Shown: piece after piece, positions 47,392 through 56,344 of the stretch
How positions within the stretch are numbered: position 1 is the first letter of the stretch
Layout: every line of letters begins with the position of its first letter
Assembly (NCBI RefSeq): GCF_000017205.1
Contig: NC_009656.1
Coordinates: 4,592,001 to 4,656,000 of the forward strand
DNA length: 64,000 nucleotides
From: Pseudomonas paraeruginosa PA7
GTDB taxonomy: Bacteria > Pseudomonadota > Gammaproteobacteria > Pseudomonadales > Pseudomonadaceae
Direction: 5' to 3'
Made by a program: the position numbers and the translations under genes
The notes under the pieces: model-generated
What the model saw: only the letters and a program-made list of their open reading frames with translations
Database searches by the model: none
What the model was told of the DNA's origin: nothing

Positions 47392-48880
47392 TCCCCTCCT
47401 GAAATTGCTGGTCATCCCCGTCGTGATCGGCGCCATCCTGATCGGCGTGAGCATGATGGGCAAGAAGGAAAGCGCGCAATCACAAGGCGCCGCAACCCCG
47501 ACGGTAACGTCGGAAGAAGCGGCAACCCTGGGCATCGACGGCGACACACCCGCCGACACACTACGCACCATCGTGGCGGAAAGCCGGCAGCTCAAGGACC
47601 AGATCAGCAAGGTCATCCAGGAGAATGACTCGCTCAAAGCTGCCAATGAGAACCTGCAGGGCCGCCTGCGCAGCATCGATCAGAACATCGAGCAGAAGCT
47701 CAACAACACCGCCCAGGAGCTGCAGCAACAGCAGGAGAACCGTAGCCAGACGATCCTGGACCAGGTACAGAAACGGCTCGAGAACCTAACCCACGTTCCC
47801 GAGGCCGGCGACACCGACCTGCCCGTAGGATTCGGCGTGCGACCAGAGGATGGCCAGCACTTTCAGGGAGCGGGCTCGTCTTCATCGGACATCGTCTGGA
47901 TCGAGCCCCAGGACGCCCGCGCAGTCGATGCCAATGGCCAGCCGCTGGCCGCCGGCTCCACCACCCAACCGAGCGGATTCAGCTTCCCGACCTCCTTCGG
48001 CAATGCGGTCGATCGCGGCCAGAACGCGCTGGAGCGGATCGATGACGGGCTGCACCCCGTCGGCCAACAGCGATCCGACCTCGAGAACCGCAAGCTCGTC
48101 CGCAAGACCTACACGCTGCCGCAGAACTCGACGCTCATGGGCTCGGTGGCCATGTCTGCGCTGATCGGTCGTGTGCCGGTCGACGGGACGGTCAATGATC
48201 CTTACCCGTTCAAAATCCTCATAGGCCCGGACAACCTCACCGCCAACGGCATCGAGCTGCCGGACGTCGCCGGCGCGGTAGCCAGCGGGACCGCCTCGGG
48301 CGACTGGACACTCTCCTGCGTGCGTGGGCAGATCCGCAGCCTCACGTTCGTGTTCAACGACGGGACCGTGCGCACCTTCCCGGCGCCGGCCGAGGAGGTG
48401 AATGACAACCAGAGCAACAACAACCAGACCGCCAGCGCCGACCAGAAAACCATCCAGGGCGGCCTCGGCTGGATCAGCGACCCCTACGGCATCCCCTGCA
48501 TCGCCGGTGATCGCCGATCCAATGCCAAGGAGTACCTGGGCAATCAGAGCCTACTCACGGCTGCCGGGGCCGGCATCGCCAAGCTCCTGGACGCCGACGA
48601 GAACAACACCAGTACCGTCTTCAGCGGCAACGGCACCAGCTTCGGGACGACCGGAACCAACAGCAACTCGGCCCTCAACAGCATCCTCTCCGGCGGCGTC
48701 GGCGATATCCGGCAGTGGATGAACAAGTTGTACGGGGAGGCCTTCGCCGCCGTCTACGTGCAGCCAGGTGCGCGGGTCGCCGTGCATCTCGATCAGCAAC
48801 TGGCGATCGACTATGAACTCAAGGGCCGCAAGGTCGATTACAGCTCTGGAGCCGCTCATGCAACAGCAGACTTGGACTAA
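47375..48880 (+). CDS. traB: TIGR03752-family ICE protein (TraB/VirB10-like)
   Basis: The product from GTG 47375 (behind AAAGGAGG) is 501 residues: a membrane anchor (LLKLLVIPVVIGAILIGVSM, about 7-26), a coiled coil (about 65-135), and a C-terminal beta-barrel-like domain with QNSTLMGSVAMSALIGRVPV and QPGARVAVHLDQQLAIDYE. This is the TraB/VirB10 layout, a protein that spans from inner membrane to outer-membrane core. A longer frame to 47318 would overlap the preceding gene more, with no ribosome binding site. Confidence 0.85.
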   Translation: MALTGNPLLKLLVIPVVIGAILIGVSMMGKKESAQSQGAATPTVTSEEAATLGIDGDTPADTLRTIVAESRQLKDQISKVIQENDSLKAANENLQGRLRSIDQNIEQKLNNTAQELQQQQENRSQTILDQVQKRLENLTHVPEAGDTDLPVGFGVRPEDGQHFQGAGSSSSDIVWIEPQDARAVDANGQPLAAGSTTQPSGFSFPTSFGNAVDRGQNALERIDDGLHPVGQQRSDLENRKLVRKTYTLPQNSTLMGSVAMSALIGRVPVDGTVNDPYPFKILIGPDNLTANGIELPDVAGAVASGTASGDWTLSCVRGQIRSLTFVFNDGTVRTFPAPAEEVNDNQSNNNQTASADQKTIQGGLGWISDPYGIPCIAGDRRSNAKEYLGNQSLLTAAGAGIAKLLDADENNTSTVFSGNGTSFGTTGTNSNSALNSILSGGVGDIRQWMNKLYGEAFAAVYVQPGARVAVHLDQQLAIDYELKGRKVDYSSGAAHATADLD

Positions 48881-49301
48881 CCCCCTTCTTCGTCTCTGCG
48901 CCGGCCTGGCCTGCGCGCTGGTTCTGGCAGCGTGCTCCACCAGCAAGGAGGAGATGCTGCCCCACGGCGAGGCCAACATGCTCGACGTCTGGGAGCGAGG
49001 TGCGACCAGCTCGATAGGCAACAGCCGTGGCCGGCTGCTCCTCGATGCCAGGCAAACGCTGCGGCGCCCAATCGATCCGCAGCAGGCTGCCTCCGCGAAT
49101 GACCAGGCCGACTACACCCGCACGGCCAGCAACGAGATCCACAGCCAGTTCAAACGACTGCCCAATCCCGACCTGGTCATGTATGTGTTCCCGCACCTGG
49201 CCGGCAGCGATCCCGCCCCGGTCCCGGGCTACACCACCGTGTTCCCCTTCTACCAGCGAGTCCAGTACGCCATGCCGGGCGAGCGCACGGAGGCCTACTG
49301 A
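48858..49301 (+). CDS. TIGR03751-family ICE lipoprotein (TraV-like)
   Basis: The 147-residue protein has a lipobox (VLAACS, Cys near residue 26) and the TIGR03751-like segments KEEMLPHGEANMLDVWERG and RLPNPDLVMYVFPHL. It is probably an outer-membrane lipoprotein of the channel core, the position of TraV/VirB7. ATG 48858 overlaps traB and the stop overlaps the VirB4 gene by one base. Confidence 0.85.
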   Translation: MQQQTWTNPLLRLCAGLACALVLAACSTSKEEMLPHGEANMLDVWERGATSSIGNSRGRLLLDARQTLRRPIDPQQAASANDQADYTRTASNEIHSQFKRLPNPDLVMYVFPHLAGSDPAPVPGYTTVFPFYQRVQYAMPGERTEAY

Positions 49302-52252
49302 TGGAATTGCTTCAATTTTTTCGCCGCCGCGCCCAAGGACATGACGCGGCTATTCAGGAAGGGCAGAACACCGCTCCACAAGAAGCCAAAGTCCAAGACG
49401 CACTACGGGAAGAAGCCACCGAGCGCTATCTGGCGCGACTGGCCGCCATGGGTATTCCTCTGCCCAACACCGGGAGCAAGAATGGCGCCACGCAGGCTGA
49501 AGCGTCACGCCTCTACGATCACGACCCATCGTTCGTCGACCTGCTGCCCTGGGCTGAGTACCTGCCCGACGAACAGGTGATGCTCCTGGAAGATGGGCGT
49601 TCGCGTGCCGTCTTCTTCGAGCTGGTGCCCTTGGGCACCGAGGGCCGCGACCCCAATTGGATGCAGAACGCCCGGGACGCATTGAAAGAAGCCCTGCAGA
49701 ACTCCTTCGACGAGCACGAAACCTCGCCCTGGATCGTCCAGTTCTACGCCCAGGACGAGATCAGCTGGGACAATTTCCAGGAGCAGTTGAGGCAGTACGT
49801 CCATCCTCGAGCGCGAGGATCGGCCTTCAGCGAGATGTACCTGGCGCTCATGAAGCATCACCTGGAGGGCATTTCGAAGCCGGGCGGACTGTTCGTCGAC
49901 ACCGCCGTCAGCAAGCTGCCCTGGCGAGGACAACAGCGGCGCGTGCGGATGGTCGTCTACCGCCGGATCCGCAAGGCGGATGCGCAGATTCGCGGACAGG
50001 ACCCGACGGCATATCTGAAATCCATCTGCGAGCGTATCCAAGGCGGCCTGGCGAACGCCGGCATCGTCGCTTCGCGCATGAGCGGCCAGGACGTCAGGAA
50101 CTGGTTGATTCGCTGGTTCAACCCGCACCCGGATCACCTCGGCAAGACCGATGCGGATCTACGTCGCTTCTACGAACTGGTATGCCGGCCGGACGAACCG
50201 ATCCTGCAGGACGAGTTGCCGCTGGCCGACGGCACCGACTTCTCCCAGAACCTGTTCTATCGGCAGCCTGTTTCCGATGCCACCCAGGGCGTATGGCTCT
50301 TCGATGCCATGCCGCACCGTGTGATCGTGGTCGACCAGTTGAACAAGGCGCCGCTGACAGGCCACTTCACTGGCGAGACGCTCAAAGGCGATGGCCTGAA
50401 CGCCCTGTTCGATCGCATGCCCGAGGACACGCTGCTGTGTATCACCATGGTGGTGACGCCGCAGGACATGCTGGAAGGGCATCTGCAGCAGCTCTCGAAA
50501 AAGGCCGTTGGTGACACCCAGGCCTCGATCCACACCCGCGAGGACGTGGCCACCGTTCGCCGCCTGATCGGCCGGGAGCACAAGCTCTATCGCGGTTCGA
50601 TCGCTCTGTTCGTGCGCGGCCGCGACCATACCCAGCTGGAGGAGCGCTGCATCACCCTGAGCAACGTGCTGCTCGGCGCCGGCCTTGTGCCGGTCGAACC
50701 GCAGAACGAAGTCGGACCGCTGAACAGCTACCTGCGCTGGCTGCCCTGCAATTTCGATCCGAACGAGAAGCGAGCCCTGGAGTGGTACACCCAGATGATG
50801 TTCGCGCAGCACATCGCCAACCTGTCGCCCATCTGGGGGCGCACCACCGGTACCGGGCACCCTGGCTTCACGCTGTTCAACCGTGGCGGTGCGCCGTTGA
50901 CCTTCGACCCGTTCAACAAGCTGGACCGGCAGATGAATGCCCACGGCTTCATCTTCGGGCCAACCGGGTCCGGCAAGTCAGCGTCCCTGACCAACCTCAT
51001 CAGCCAGATGCTCGCCATGTACCTGCCACGGATGTTCGTCGCGGAAGCGGGCAACAGTTTCGGCCTGCTGGCCGACTTCGCCAAGCGGTTTGGCCTCTCG
51101 GTCCACCGGGTCCGCCTCGCCCCGGGCTCCGGGGTCAGCCTGGCGCCGTACGCGGACGCCATCAAGCTGGTCGAGAGTCCCGACCAGGTGAAGGTCCTGG
51201 ATGCCGAAGACATCGAGGCCTCGGACTCGGTCCAGGGCAGCAAGGCCGACCTCGAGGACGACCAGCGAGACATCCTGGGCGAGATGGAGATCGTCGCCCG
51301 CCTGATGATCACCGGCGGCGAGGAAAAGGAAGACGCGCGCCTGACCCGTGCCGATCGCAGCGCCATCCGCCAGGCGATTCTGGCGGCGGCCAGGACCTGC
51401 GCCGCCGCGAACCGCACGGTGCTGACCCAGGATGTGCGCGATGCGCTCTACCAGGCCTCCAGGAGCGATGGCTCCGCGCCAGAACGCCGCGCGCGCCTGG
51501 CCGAAATGGCGGAAGCCATGCAGATGTTCTGCATGGGTGCCGACGGCGAGATGTTCAATCGCGAAGGCACGCCCTGGCCTGAAGCCGACCTCACCGTGGT
51601 GGATTTCGCGACTTACGCGCGCGAAGGCTACGCCGCCCAGCTCGGGATCGCCTACATCTCGCTGCTGAACACCGTGAACAACATCGCCGAACGCGACCAG
51701 TTCAAGGGCCGGCCCATCGTCAAGATCACCGATGAGGGGCACATCATCACCAAGCACCCGCTGCTGCTGCCCTACGCCATGAAGATCACCAAGATGTGGC
51801 GGAAACTGGGCGCCTGGTTCTGGCTCGCCACCCAGAACATCGACGACATCCCAGCCTCCGGGGCGCCGATGCTTAACATGATCGAGTGGTGGCTGTGCCT
51901 GAACATGCCCCCCGACGAGGTAGAGAAGATCTCCAGGTTCCGCGAGCTGTCGCCGGCGCAGAAGTCGATGATGCTCTCGGCCCGCAAGGAAAGCGGCAAA
52001 TTCACCGAGGGCGTGCTCCTGGCCAAGGGCAAGGAGTACCTCTTCCGTGTGGTTCCCCCGAGTCTCTACTTAGCCCTGGCCATGACCGAAAACGAAGAAA
52101 AGAACCAGCGCTACAACATCATGCAAGCCACCGGCTGCGACGAGCTCGAGGCGGCCTTGCAGGTCGCAGCGGATCTCGACAAGGCGCGCGGCCTGCCACC
52201 CTTCCCCATTATTTTCCCAGACCAACCGGCAGTGGAGTGCCAGGACGAATGA
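49301..52252 (+). CDS. VirB4/TraC-type transfer ATPase (TIGR03744)
   Basis: The 983-residue protein is the VirB4-like ATPase of this ICE type: Walker A GPTGSGKS at residues 553-560 and a second ATPase segment with the acidic VKITDEGHIITKHPLL (Walker B) in the C-terminal third. The N-terminal half holds the VirB4-typical domain. It energises assembly and DNA transport of the secretion channel from the inner membrane. Its stop overlaps the next start (ATGA). Confidence 0.92.
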   Translation: MELLQFFRRRAQGHDAAIQEGQNTAPQEAKVQDALREEATERYLARLAAMGIPLPNTGSKNGATQAEASRLYDHDPSFVDLLPWAEYLPDEQVMLLEDGRSRAVFFELVPLGTEGRDPNWMQNARDALKEALQNSFDEHETSPWIVQFYAQDEISWDNFQEQLRQYVHPRARGSAFSEMYLALMKHHLEGISKPGGLFVDTAVSKLPWRGQQRRVRMVVYRRIRKADAQIRGQDPTAYLKSICERIQGGLANAGIVASRMSGQDVRNWLIRWFNPHPDHLGKTDADLRRFYELVCRPDEPILQDELPLADGTDFSQNLFYRQPVSDATQGVWLFDAMPHRVIVVDQLNKAPLTGHFTGETLKGDGLNALFDRMPEDTLLCITMVVTPQDMLEGHLQQLSKKAVGDTQASIHTREDVATVRRLIGREHKLYRGSIALFVRGRDHTQLEERCITLSNVLLGAGLVPVEPQNEVGPLNSYLRWLPCNFDPNEKRALEWYTQMMFAQHIANLSPIWGRTTGTGHPGFTLFNRGGAPLTFDPFNKLDRQMNAHGFIFGPTGSGKSASLTNLISQMLAMYLPRMFVAEAGNSFGLLADFAKRFGLSVHRVRLAPGSGVSLAPYADAIKLVESPDQVKVLDAEDIEASDSVQGSKADLEDDQRDILGEMEIVARLMITGGEEKEDARLTRADRSAIRQAILAAARTCAAANRTVLTQDVRDALYQASRSDGSAPERRARLAEMAEAMQMFCMGADGEMFNREGTPWPEADLTVVDFATYAREGYAAQLGIAYISLLNTVNNIAERDQFKGRPIVKITDEGHIITKHPLLLPYAMKITKMWRKLGAWFWLATQNIDDIPASGAPMLNMIEWWLCLNMPPDEVEKISRFRELSPAQKSMMLSARKESGKFTEGVLLAKGKEYLFRVVPPSLYLALAMTENEEKNQRYNIMQATGCDELEAALQVAADLDKARGLPPFPIIFPDQPAVECQDE

Positions 52253-52533
52253 GAGCTCTGAATTCGCTGACCCAGAACCTGATCGACAACCTGACCCAGA
52301 TCCTGCAGAACCCCGAAGAAGATGCCCTGCAAACGCTCAGGATATGCGCTCCTGTACTGATCGAGGAGCTGCAGCAGATACAACTGAGGGCGGTCGATCG
52401 CCGAGACATAGTCCCGCAGATAAAGCAGCTCCTGGATGAATGGCTGCAACAGCATCCACAGCCTGATACGGCCCAACAGGCGCTCATCGAGGCCGTGGAC
52501 CGCGCGGAAATCCTACAGCGGAGGCAAGCGTGA
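52249..52533 (+). CDS. unknown 94-residue helical protein
   Basis: The start codon overlaps the VirB4 stop, so it is translationally coupled. The product is all-helical, Gln-rich (LTQNLIDNLTQILQNPEEDA, DEWLQQHPQPDTAQQALIEA) and soluble. Function is unknown. It overlaps the Dsb-like gene by 4 bases. Confidence 0.65.
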   Translation: MRALNSLTQNLIDNLTQILQNPEEDALQTLRICAPVLIEELQQIQLRAVDRRDIVPQIKQLLDEWLQQHPQPDTAQQALIEAVDRAEILQRRQA

Positions 52534-53192
52534 GACTCTTGAAGGGCGGCTGGGCAGCGAAACGATTTCAAGGTCCTGCCCTGCCCTGGGCGGGGCTGCT
52601 GCTGGTCTTGCTGGCTGCATCCGCCGTAGCGGTAGAGCTTCTGGTGAAGGGGCTGCCAGCCAACCACAGCCTCTACGGCGATGCGAAAGCGCGCTGGACG
52701 ATCAATGAATACGCCGACCTGGAGTGCCCCTTCTGCAAGGTCTACACCCCGCGGCTCAAGCGCTGGGTAGACAGCCATCCGGACGTGAACCTGGTTTGGC
52801 GCCATCTTCCCCTGCAGATGCATGGCGAGGCGGCCCGCCACCAGGCTCGCCTGGTGGAGTGCGCAGGGATCCAAGGCGGCGCCAAAGCCTTCTGGAGCGC
52901 TATCGATGCGATCTTCGCTCAGTCGGCCGGCAACGGGGGCGGGCTGCCTGGCGGCACATTGGACTTTCCTGAATTGGACCAGTCTCGACTGGAGAAATGT
53001 GCAAAAGACAACGAGCTGGTTGACTCATCCATCAAGTCGGACATCGACATTGCACGGTCGAAGGGCATTACAGCGACCCCTAGCCTGATTATCCAAGACA
53101 ACCAGACGAAACGAAGCGTGAAGCTGGAGGGCATGGCCGACGAAACCACCTTGCTGTCGGCGATAGACTGGTTGATCCATAGTGGAGATTAA
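52530..53192 (+). CDS. DsbA/DsbC-like thioredoxin-fold protein
   Basis: The 220-residue protein has an N-terminal membrane anchor (about 20-37), then a thioredoxin-fold domain with the active-site motif Cys66-P-F-Cys69 and a typical cis-Pro loop (TATPSLII). It would make or rearrange disulphides in periplasmic transfer proteins. The start is GTG 52530, overlapping the preceding gene. The last ~270 bases recur at 54256-54530 with many differences; the copy downstream of the AT-rich cargo looks like the original 3' end, so the present 3' end was probably brought in with the cargo. Confidence 0.82.
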   Translation: MRLLKGGWAAKRFQGPALPWAGLLLVLLAASAVAVELLVKGLPANHSLYGDAKARWTINEYADLECPFCKVYTPRLKRWVDSHPDVNLVWRHLPLQMHGEAARHQARLVECAGIQGGAKAFWSAIDAIFAQSAGNGGGLPGGTLDFPELDQSRLEKCAKDNELVDSSIKSDIDIARSKGITATPSLIIQDNQTKRSVKLEGMADETTLLSAIDWLIHSGD

Positions 53193-53237
53193 CTCACTGT
53201 CAAACTCGTCCCTCAACTATAACTACTCAAGAGTTAT

Positions 53238-54080
53238 CTATGCGACTCCACCGACAGAGTGCTCAAGATACAGCTTAGCGAGAAAATTTTGCATTTCCTC
53301 TATACTCAATGGCTCACCGTCAGACACAAAAACATTTGTGTGCAATAACGAAAGTTCCTTACTTACAAAATAGTCACTTCCAACAATCTGCTTGGCCGCG
53401 TCAGCCAAGTGCTCCCTGAGCTTAGGATCATTACTAGTCAAGGCCGACTTAAGAAAGAATCCAGCAACAACTTTTCTGCCAGCACCTGAGTTATCTACAA
53501 TGACCACCCCATAGAGATAAGGCAGCAGTCTATATTCATCAATATTGTACCCGCGCCGATCATTATAATCGATATCACCAGAGTTGAACTTACAATCATA
53601 CACCATAATCGAGGGTTTAGTCATAATCTCCGCGGATTCCCTCATAACCCTTTCAAGAACCCCTACCCCCTGAAGCGCATTAAACGTGTAGCCAATAAAG
53701 CTGGGAACATCCTCTCTACGAATAACTACAGTTTTAAGATCCCCAGTATTCTTAAATATCAAACTAAGGACCAACCCTCCATCTAACATCCTACTAACAA
53801 CATGGCTAACGACGGTATCAAGACTTGGATTCTCTAACATAGAACGAGGCATCACCCCCTCATTCCTTTTAAACTCTCTCTCCGCCTCCGGTGACTCGCT
53901 AACCCCTCCTACTTCGACTAAGTAACCTTGAAACAACGAAGCCAACTGTGCACATACCATCTCACCCATACTCACCGAAAGAGAGCTGCCATCGCTAAAC
54001 TTGAGATTATAGATTAAAGCAGCAAATTGACCTTTGTAATTAATGCACCCTACAGCGGTACCAACCAGCCTCACAGTCAT
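53238..54080 (-). CDS. unknown AT-rich cargo protein, 280 residues
   Basis: The protein is not recognised. It appears cytoplasmic, with a beta-rich N-terminal part (VRLVGTAVGCINYKGQFAAL, FSDGSSLSVSMGEMVCAQLA), a middle with KPSIMVYDCKFNSGDIDYND and VVIVDNSGAGRKVVAGFFLK, and a helical C-terminus. The gene is far less GC-rich than the transfer genes and is reverse-oriented. It lies between two copies of the dsb-like 3' end, so it was acquired as an insert. A role in competition, exclusion or phage defence would fit such cargo but is not shown. Confidence 0.6.
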   Translation of the reverse strand: MTVRLVGTAVGCINYKGQFAALIYNLKFSDGSSLSVSMGEMVCAQLASLFQGYLVEVGGVSESPEAEREFKRNEGVMPRSMLENPSLDTVVSHVVSRMLDGGLVLSLIFKNTGDLKTVVIRREDVPSFIGYTFNALQGVGVLERVMRESAEIMTKPSIMVYDCKFNSGDIDYNDRRGYNIDEYRLLPYLYGVVIVDNSGAGRKVVAGFFLKSALTSNDPKLREHLADAAKQIVGSDYFVSKELSLLHTNVFVSDGEPLSIEEMQNFLAKLYLEHSVGGVA

Positions 54081-54179
54081 ACAGTCCTACCCCGGCCAAA
54101 GAAAAAGTAGATATCGATACCTCACAGCAAAGAATTTGAAAACTACTATAACTGATAGTTTTTAATGCATAGCGAGTCG

Positions 54180-54534
54180 GCGCATTGCCAGGCTTGCCTG
54201 GCGGGGTGTGCGGGGATCAAGGCGGCACCAAAGCATTCTGCAGCGCTTGTACGCAATCTTCGCTCAGTCGGCCGGCAACGGGGGCGGGTTGCCTAGCGGC
54301 ACATTAGACTTTCCTGAACTGGACCAGTCTCGACTGGAGAAATGTGCGAAAGACATGGACCTGGAGGACCAGTTGATCAAGACGGACATCGACACTGCAC
54401 GGTCGAAGAGCATTACAGCGACCCCGACCCTAGTCATCCGGGACAACCAGACGGGACGAAGCGTGAAGCTAGAGGGCATCGCCGACGAAACCACGTTGCT
54501 GTCGGCGATAGACTGGCTAGCCAAGGATCACTAG
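54180..54534 (+). pseudogene. remnant 3' end of the Dsb-like gene
   Basis: This stretch repeats the last ~350 bases of the Dsb-like gene (from AGGCTTGCCTGG onward; compare 52840-53178) with about one difference in eight to ten bases. Compared with the intact gene it has lost one base near 54220 (ATCAAGG against ATCCAAGG), so its frame is broken and the Cys motif is absent. It still ends in an intact-looking tail (SAIDWLAKDH). It is best read as the original 3' end cut off by the cargo insertion. Confidence 0.75.
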
Positions 54535-54749
54535 CGTCGCGCCAAGAGACTCTTGGCTAAGAAATCAGCGAGGATTCCAACATCCCTCTTTTGGGCCTCC
54601 AGGATGCCCTGCACTTCACCTGGCAGAACCTCGACCTCCTCCCCATCCACAATCTTTACCATTCTCTTGCGGCCGGAGCTGGTGAGGCTAAGCCTCAACT
54701 CCATTGCCGGCCGGGCATTGATGTAAATGCTCTCGAGCAAGCGCTCCAT
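54531..54749 (-). CDS. unknown 72-residue protein
   Basis: The product (MERLLESIYINARPAMELRL, then KRMVKIVDGEEVEVLPGEVQ) is small and soluble. It lies convergent to the dsb remnant and ends at its stop codon. No recognised family; the frame looks coding rather than random because of its balanced composition and its helix-strand pattern. Confidence 0.45.
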   Translation of the reverse strand: MERLLESIYINARPAMELRLSLTSSGRKRMVKIVDGEEVEVLPGEVQGILEAQKRDVGILADFLAKSLLARR

Positions 54750-54862
54750 GACTTCGACTACTCCCTAATATCAATTAGCCAGCTACATACAGGAATTATG
54801 CTACCCAGGACATGCAGGCGTCACCCCTACTTATGTACGCAGCAGCGCTCGATCACGGCTCG

Positions 54863-54900
54863 AAAAAATACACCACCTACGAGTTGATGATTTCCTGCTG
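54863..54900 (+). promoter_or_regulatory. transfer-operon element, copy E
   Basis: A run of A ending in AAAT, exactly 16 bases, then GATGATTTCCTGCTG; the core starts at 54886, 72 bases before ATG 54958. The core differs from copies B-D in two or three positions, but spacing and the CCTGCTG tail match. TCTGTACC/GGTACAGA forms a hairpin right before the start codon. Probable promoter or activator site of the third conjugation operon. Confidence 0.62.
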
Positions 54901-54957
54901 CCCCATCGGAAGTGATCCTGTCTGCTGTCTGTACCTTCCTCGAACCGGTACAGACCC

Positions 54958-55389
54958 ATGCCTCTTCATCACTCTCCCCCTGGCTGGCGGCCACAAACGC
55001 TGGTCGTTGGCTTACTACTGGTACTGCTGAGCGGCGCGAGCCAGGCCGAAACCTGGGTCATCACCGACAAGGCTCATCCGGTCACTGCCACCGGATCATC
55101 GCGAGTCCTGCTCCTGGATGCCCAGCAGCACCTTGAGGAGCAGCTGACTGACGCTCTACCCAAGGATCCTCAACAAGCTCAGGCAGCATTTCAGCAGTTA
55201 CTACAAAGCCCTGCGGGGCGACGCCTGCAGGCAGAACTGGTTAAGGCACAACAAGACGTCGCCGATGCGTGGAGTCTCGGTGTCGAGAAGATCCCTGCCG
55301 TAGTAGTCGACAGGCAGTACGTGGTCTACGGCGAACCGGATGTTTCGCGCGCGCTTGAGCTGATCGCCAAGGCCAGGAGGTCGCGCTGA
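54958..55389 (+). CDS. TIGR03757-family ICE protein
   Basis: The 143-residue protein has a signal peptide (about 1-28) and a thioredoxin-like pattern without Cys: ETWVITDKAHPVTATGSSRV near the start and IPAVVVDRQYVVYGEPDVSR near the end, both typical of TIGR03757. It is a periplasmic transfer protein that opens the third conjugation operon. Its stop overlaps the start of the next gene. Confidence 0.82.
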   Translation: MPLHHSPPGWRPQTLVVGLLLVLLSGASQAETWVITDKAHPVTATGSSRVLLLDAQQHLEEQLTDALPKDPQQAQAAFQQLLQSPAGRRLQAELVKAQQDVADAWSLGVEKIPAVVVDRQYVVYGEPDVSRALELIAKARRSR

Positions 55390-56327
55390 TGACCAGCCAC
55401 AACCTCCGCCGCCTGGCAGCGGCGGCCGCCACCTTCAGCCTCTCGTTCACGGCCTCGGCCGCGATCAACAGCGCGGCCATCGTCTCCTCCACCCTTTCCC
55501 CTCAGTGCCTCGAATACAAGGTCGTCGGGATCTGTTACTGGCTGCTATGCGGCCCGCATGGCTGCAAAGTGAAGACGTCGGTCAAGGTCCGCCACTACGT
55601 GCCTGACGCAGTCGTCTCCAGCTACGCGAATACAGGGAGCAACCCCTGGACCGAGGTGTCGGCGCTGGGTACACCGAATCCACTCGCCCAGGCCGGCAAT
55701 GACGCGACCACCAACTACAAGGCCGAGAACAGCATCGGCCGCTTCAAGGAAGCGGATGTGATCGGCCATCCTGGCGGGGCCACGTTCAGCCGGTTCGCCA
55801 GCGCCTCTGGGTACGTTTGCCCTGGTGCCACCTTCCCGCTGGTGCCGTACTTCCTCAGCACACTGGACGCCATTGGCTGGCGGCATGGAATTCCCGAGCA
55901 GGTGTACCCCGAAGCGTTGGTCCCAGGGCTGCGCGAGGTGGGGGGAGTCTTCTCCGGCGACATGTGGGGGAACCTCTATCCGCGCAGCGGATTCCTGCAC
56001 CAGACCGACGACTACAAGACGGCAGCCGTCATCGCCCAGCGCGCCGGCGACATCACCACGCGAGTCGGCCAACTCCACGTCTACCTTCCCATGCGCGCAG
56101 CCCCCAAGGACGGCTACTGGCCGGCGGGCGAGCTGAAAGAGGGCGATGCCTCGACCGGGAAATGGCAGGAGCTGACCCCGTCCCTGAGCCTCAACTGCGC
56201 GGTGTTTCCCAACTCAGGGCCGAAGACGCAAGCCGTCGACGGCGATTACGCCTGGGCGCTCTGGCGTCCCTACTCCTGCTGCCAGCGCAAGGGGCAGATC
56301 TTCCTCGGCAGTACCGACTTCCAATAA
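55389..56327 (+). CDS. TIGR03756-family ICE protein (TraU-like)
   Basis: The 312-residue protein has a signal peptide (about 1-25) and is Cys-rich: CLEYKVVGICYWLLCGPHGCK near residues 37-60, which resembles TraU-type transfer proteins, and a later CCQRKG. These Cys residues probably form disulphides, which gives the Dsb-like proteins of the element a purpose. It is periplasmic and needed for DNA transfer in related systems. Confidence 0.85.
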   Translation: MTSHNLRRLAAAAATFSLSFTASAAINSAAIVSSTLSPQCLEYKVVGICYWLLCGPHGCKVKTSVKVRHYVPDAVVSSYANTGSNPWTEVSALGTPNPLAQAGNDATTNYKAENSIGRFKEADVIGHPGGATFSRFASASGYVCPGATFPLVPYFLSTLDAIGWRHGIPEQVYPEALVPGLREVGGVFSGDMWGNLYPRSGFLHQTDDYKTAAVIAQRAGDITTRVGQLHVYLPMRAAPKDGYWPAGELKEGDASTGKWQELTPSLSLNCAVFPNSGPKTQAVDGDYAWALWRPYSCCQRKGQIFLGSTDFQ

Positions 56328-56344
56328 GGACACGGAGACGAATC

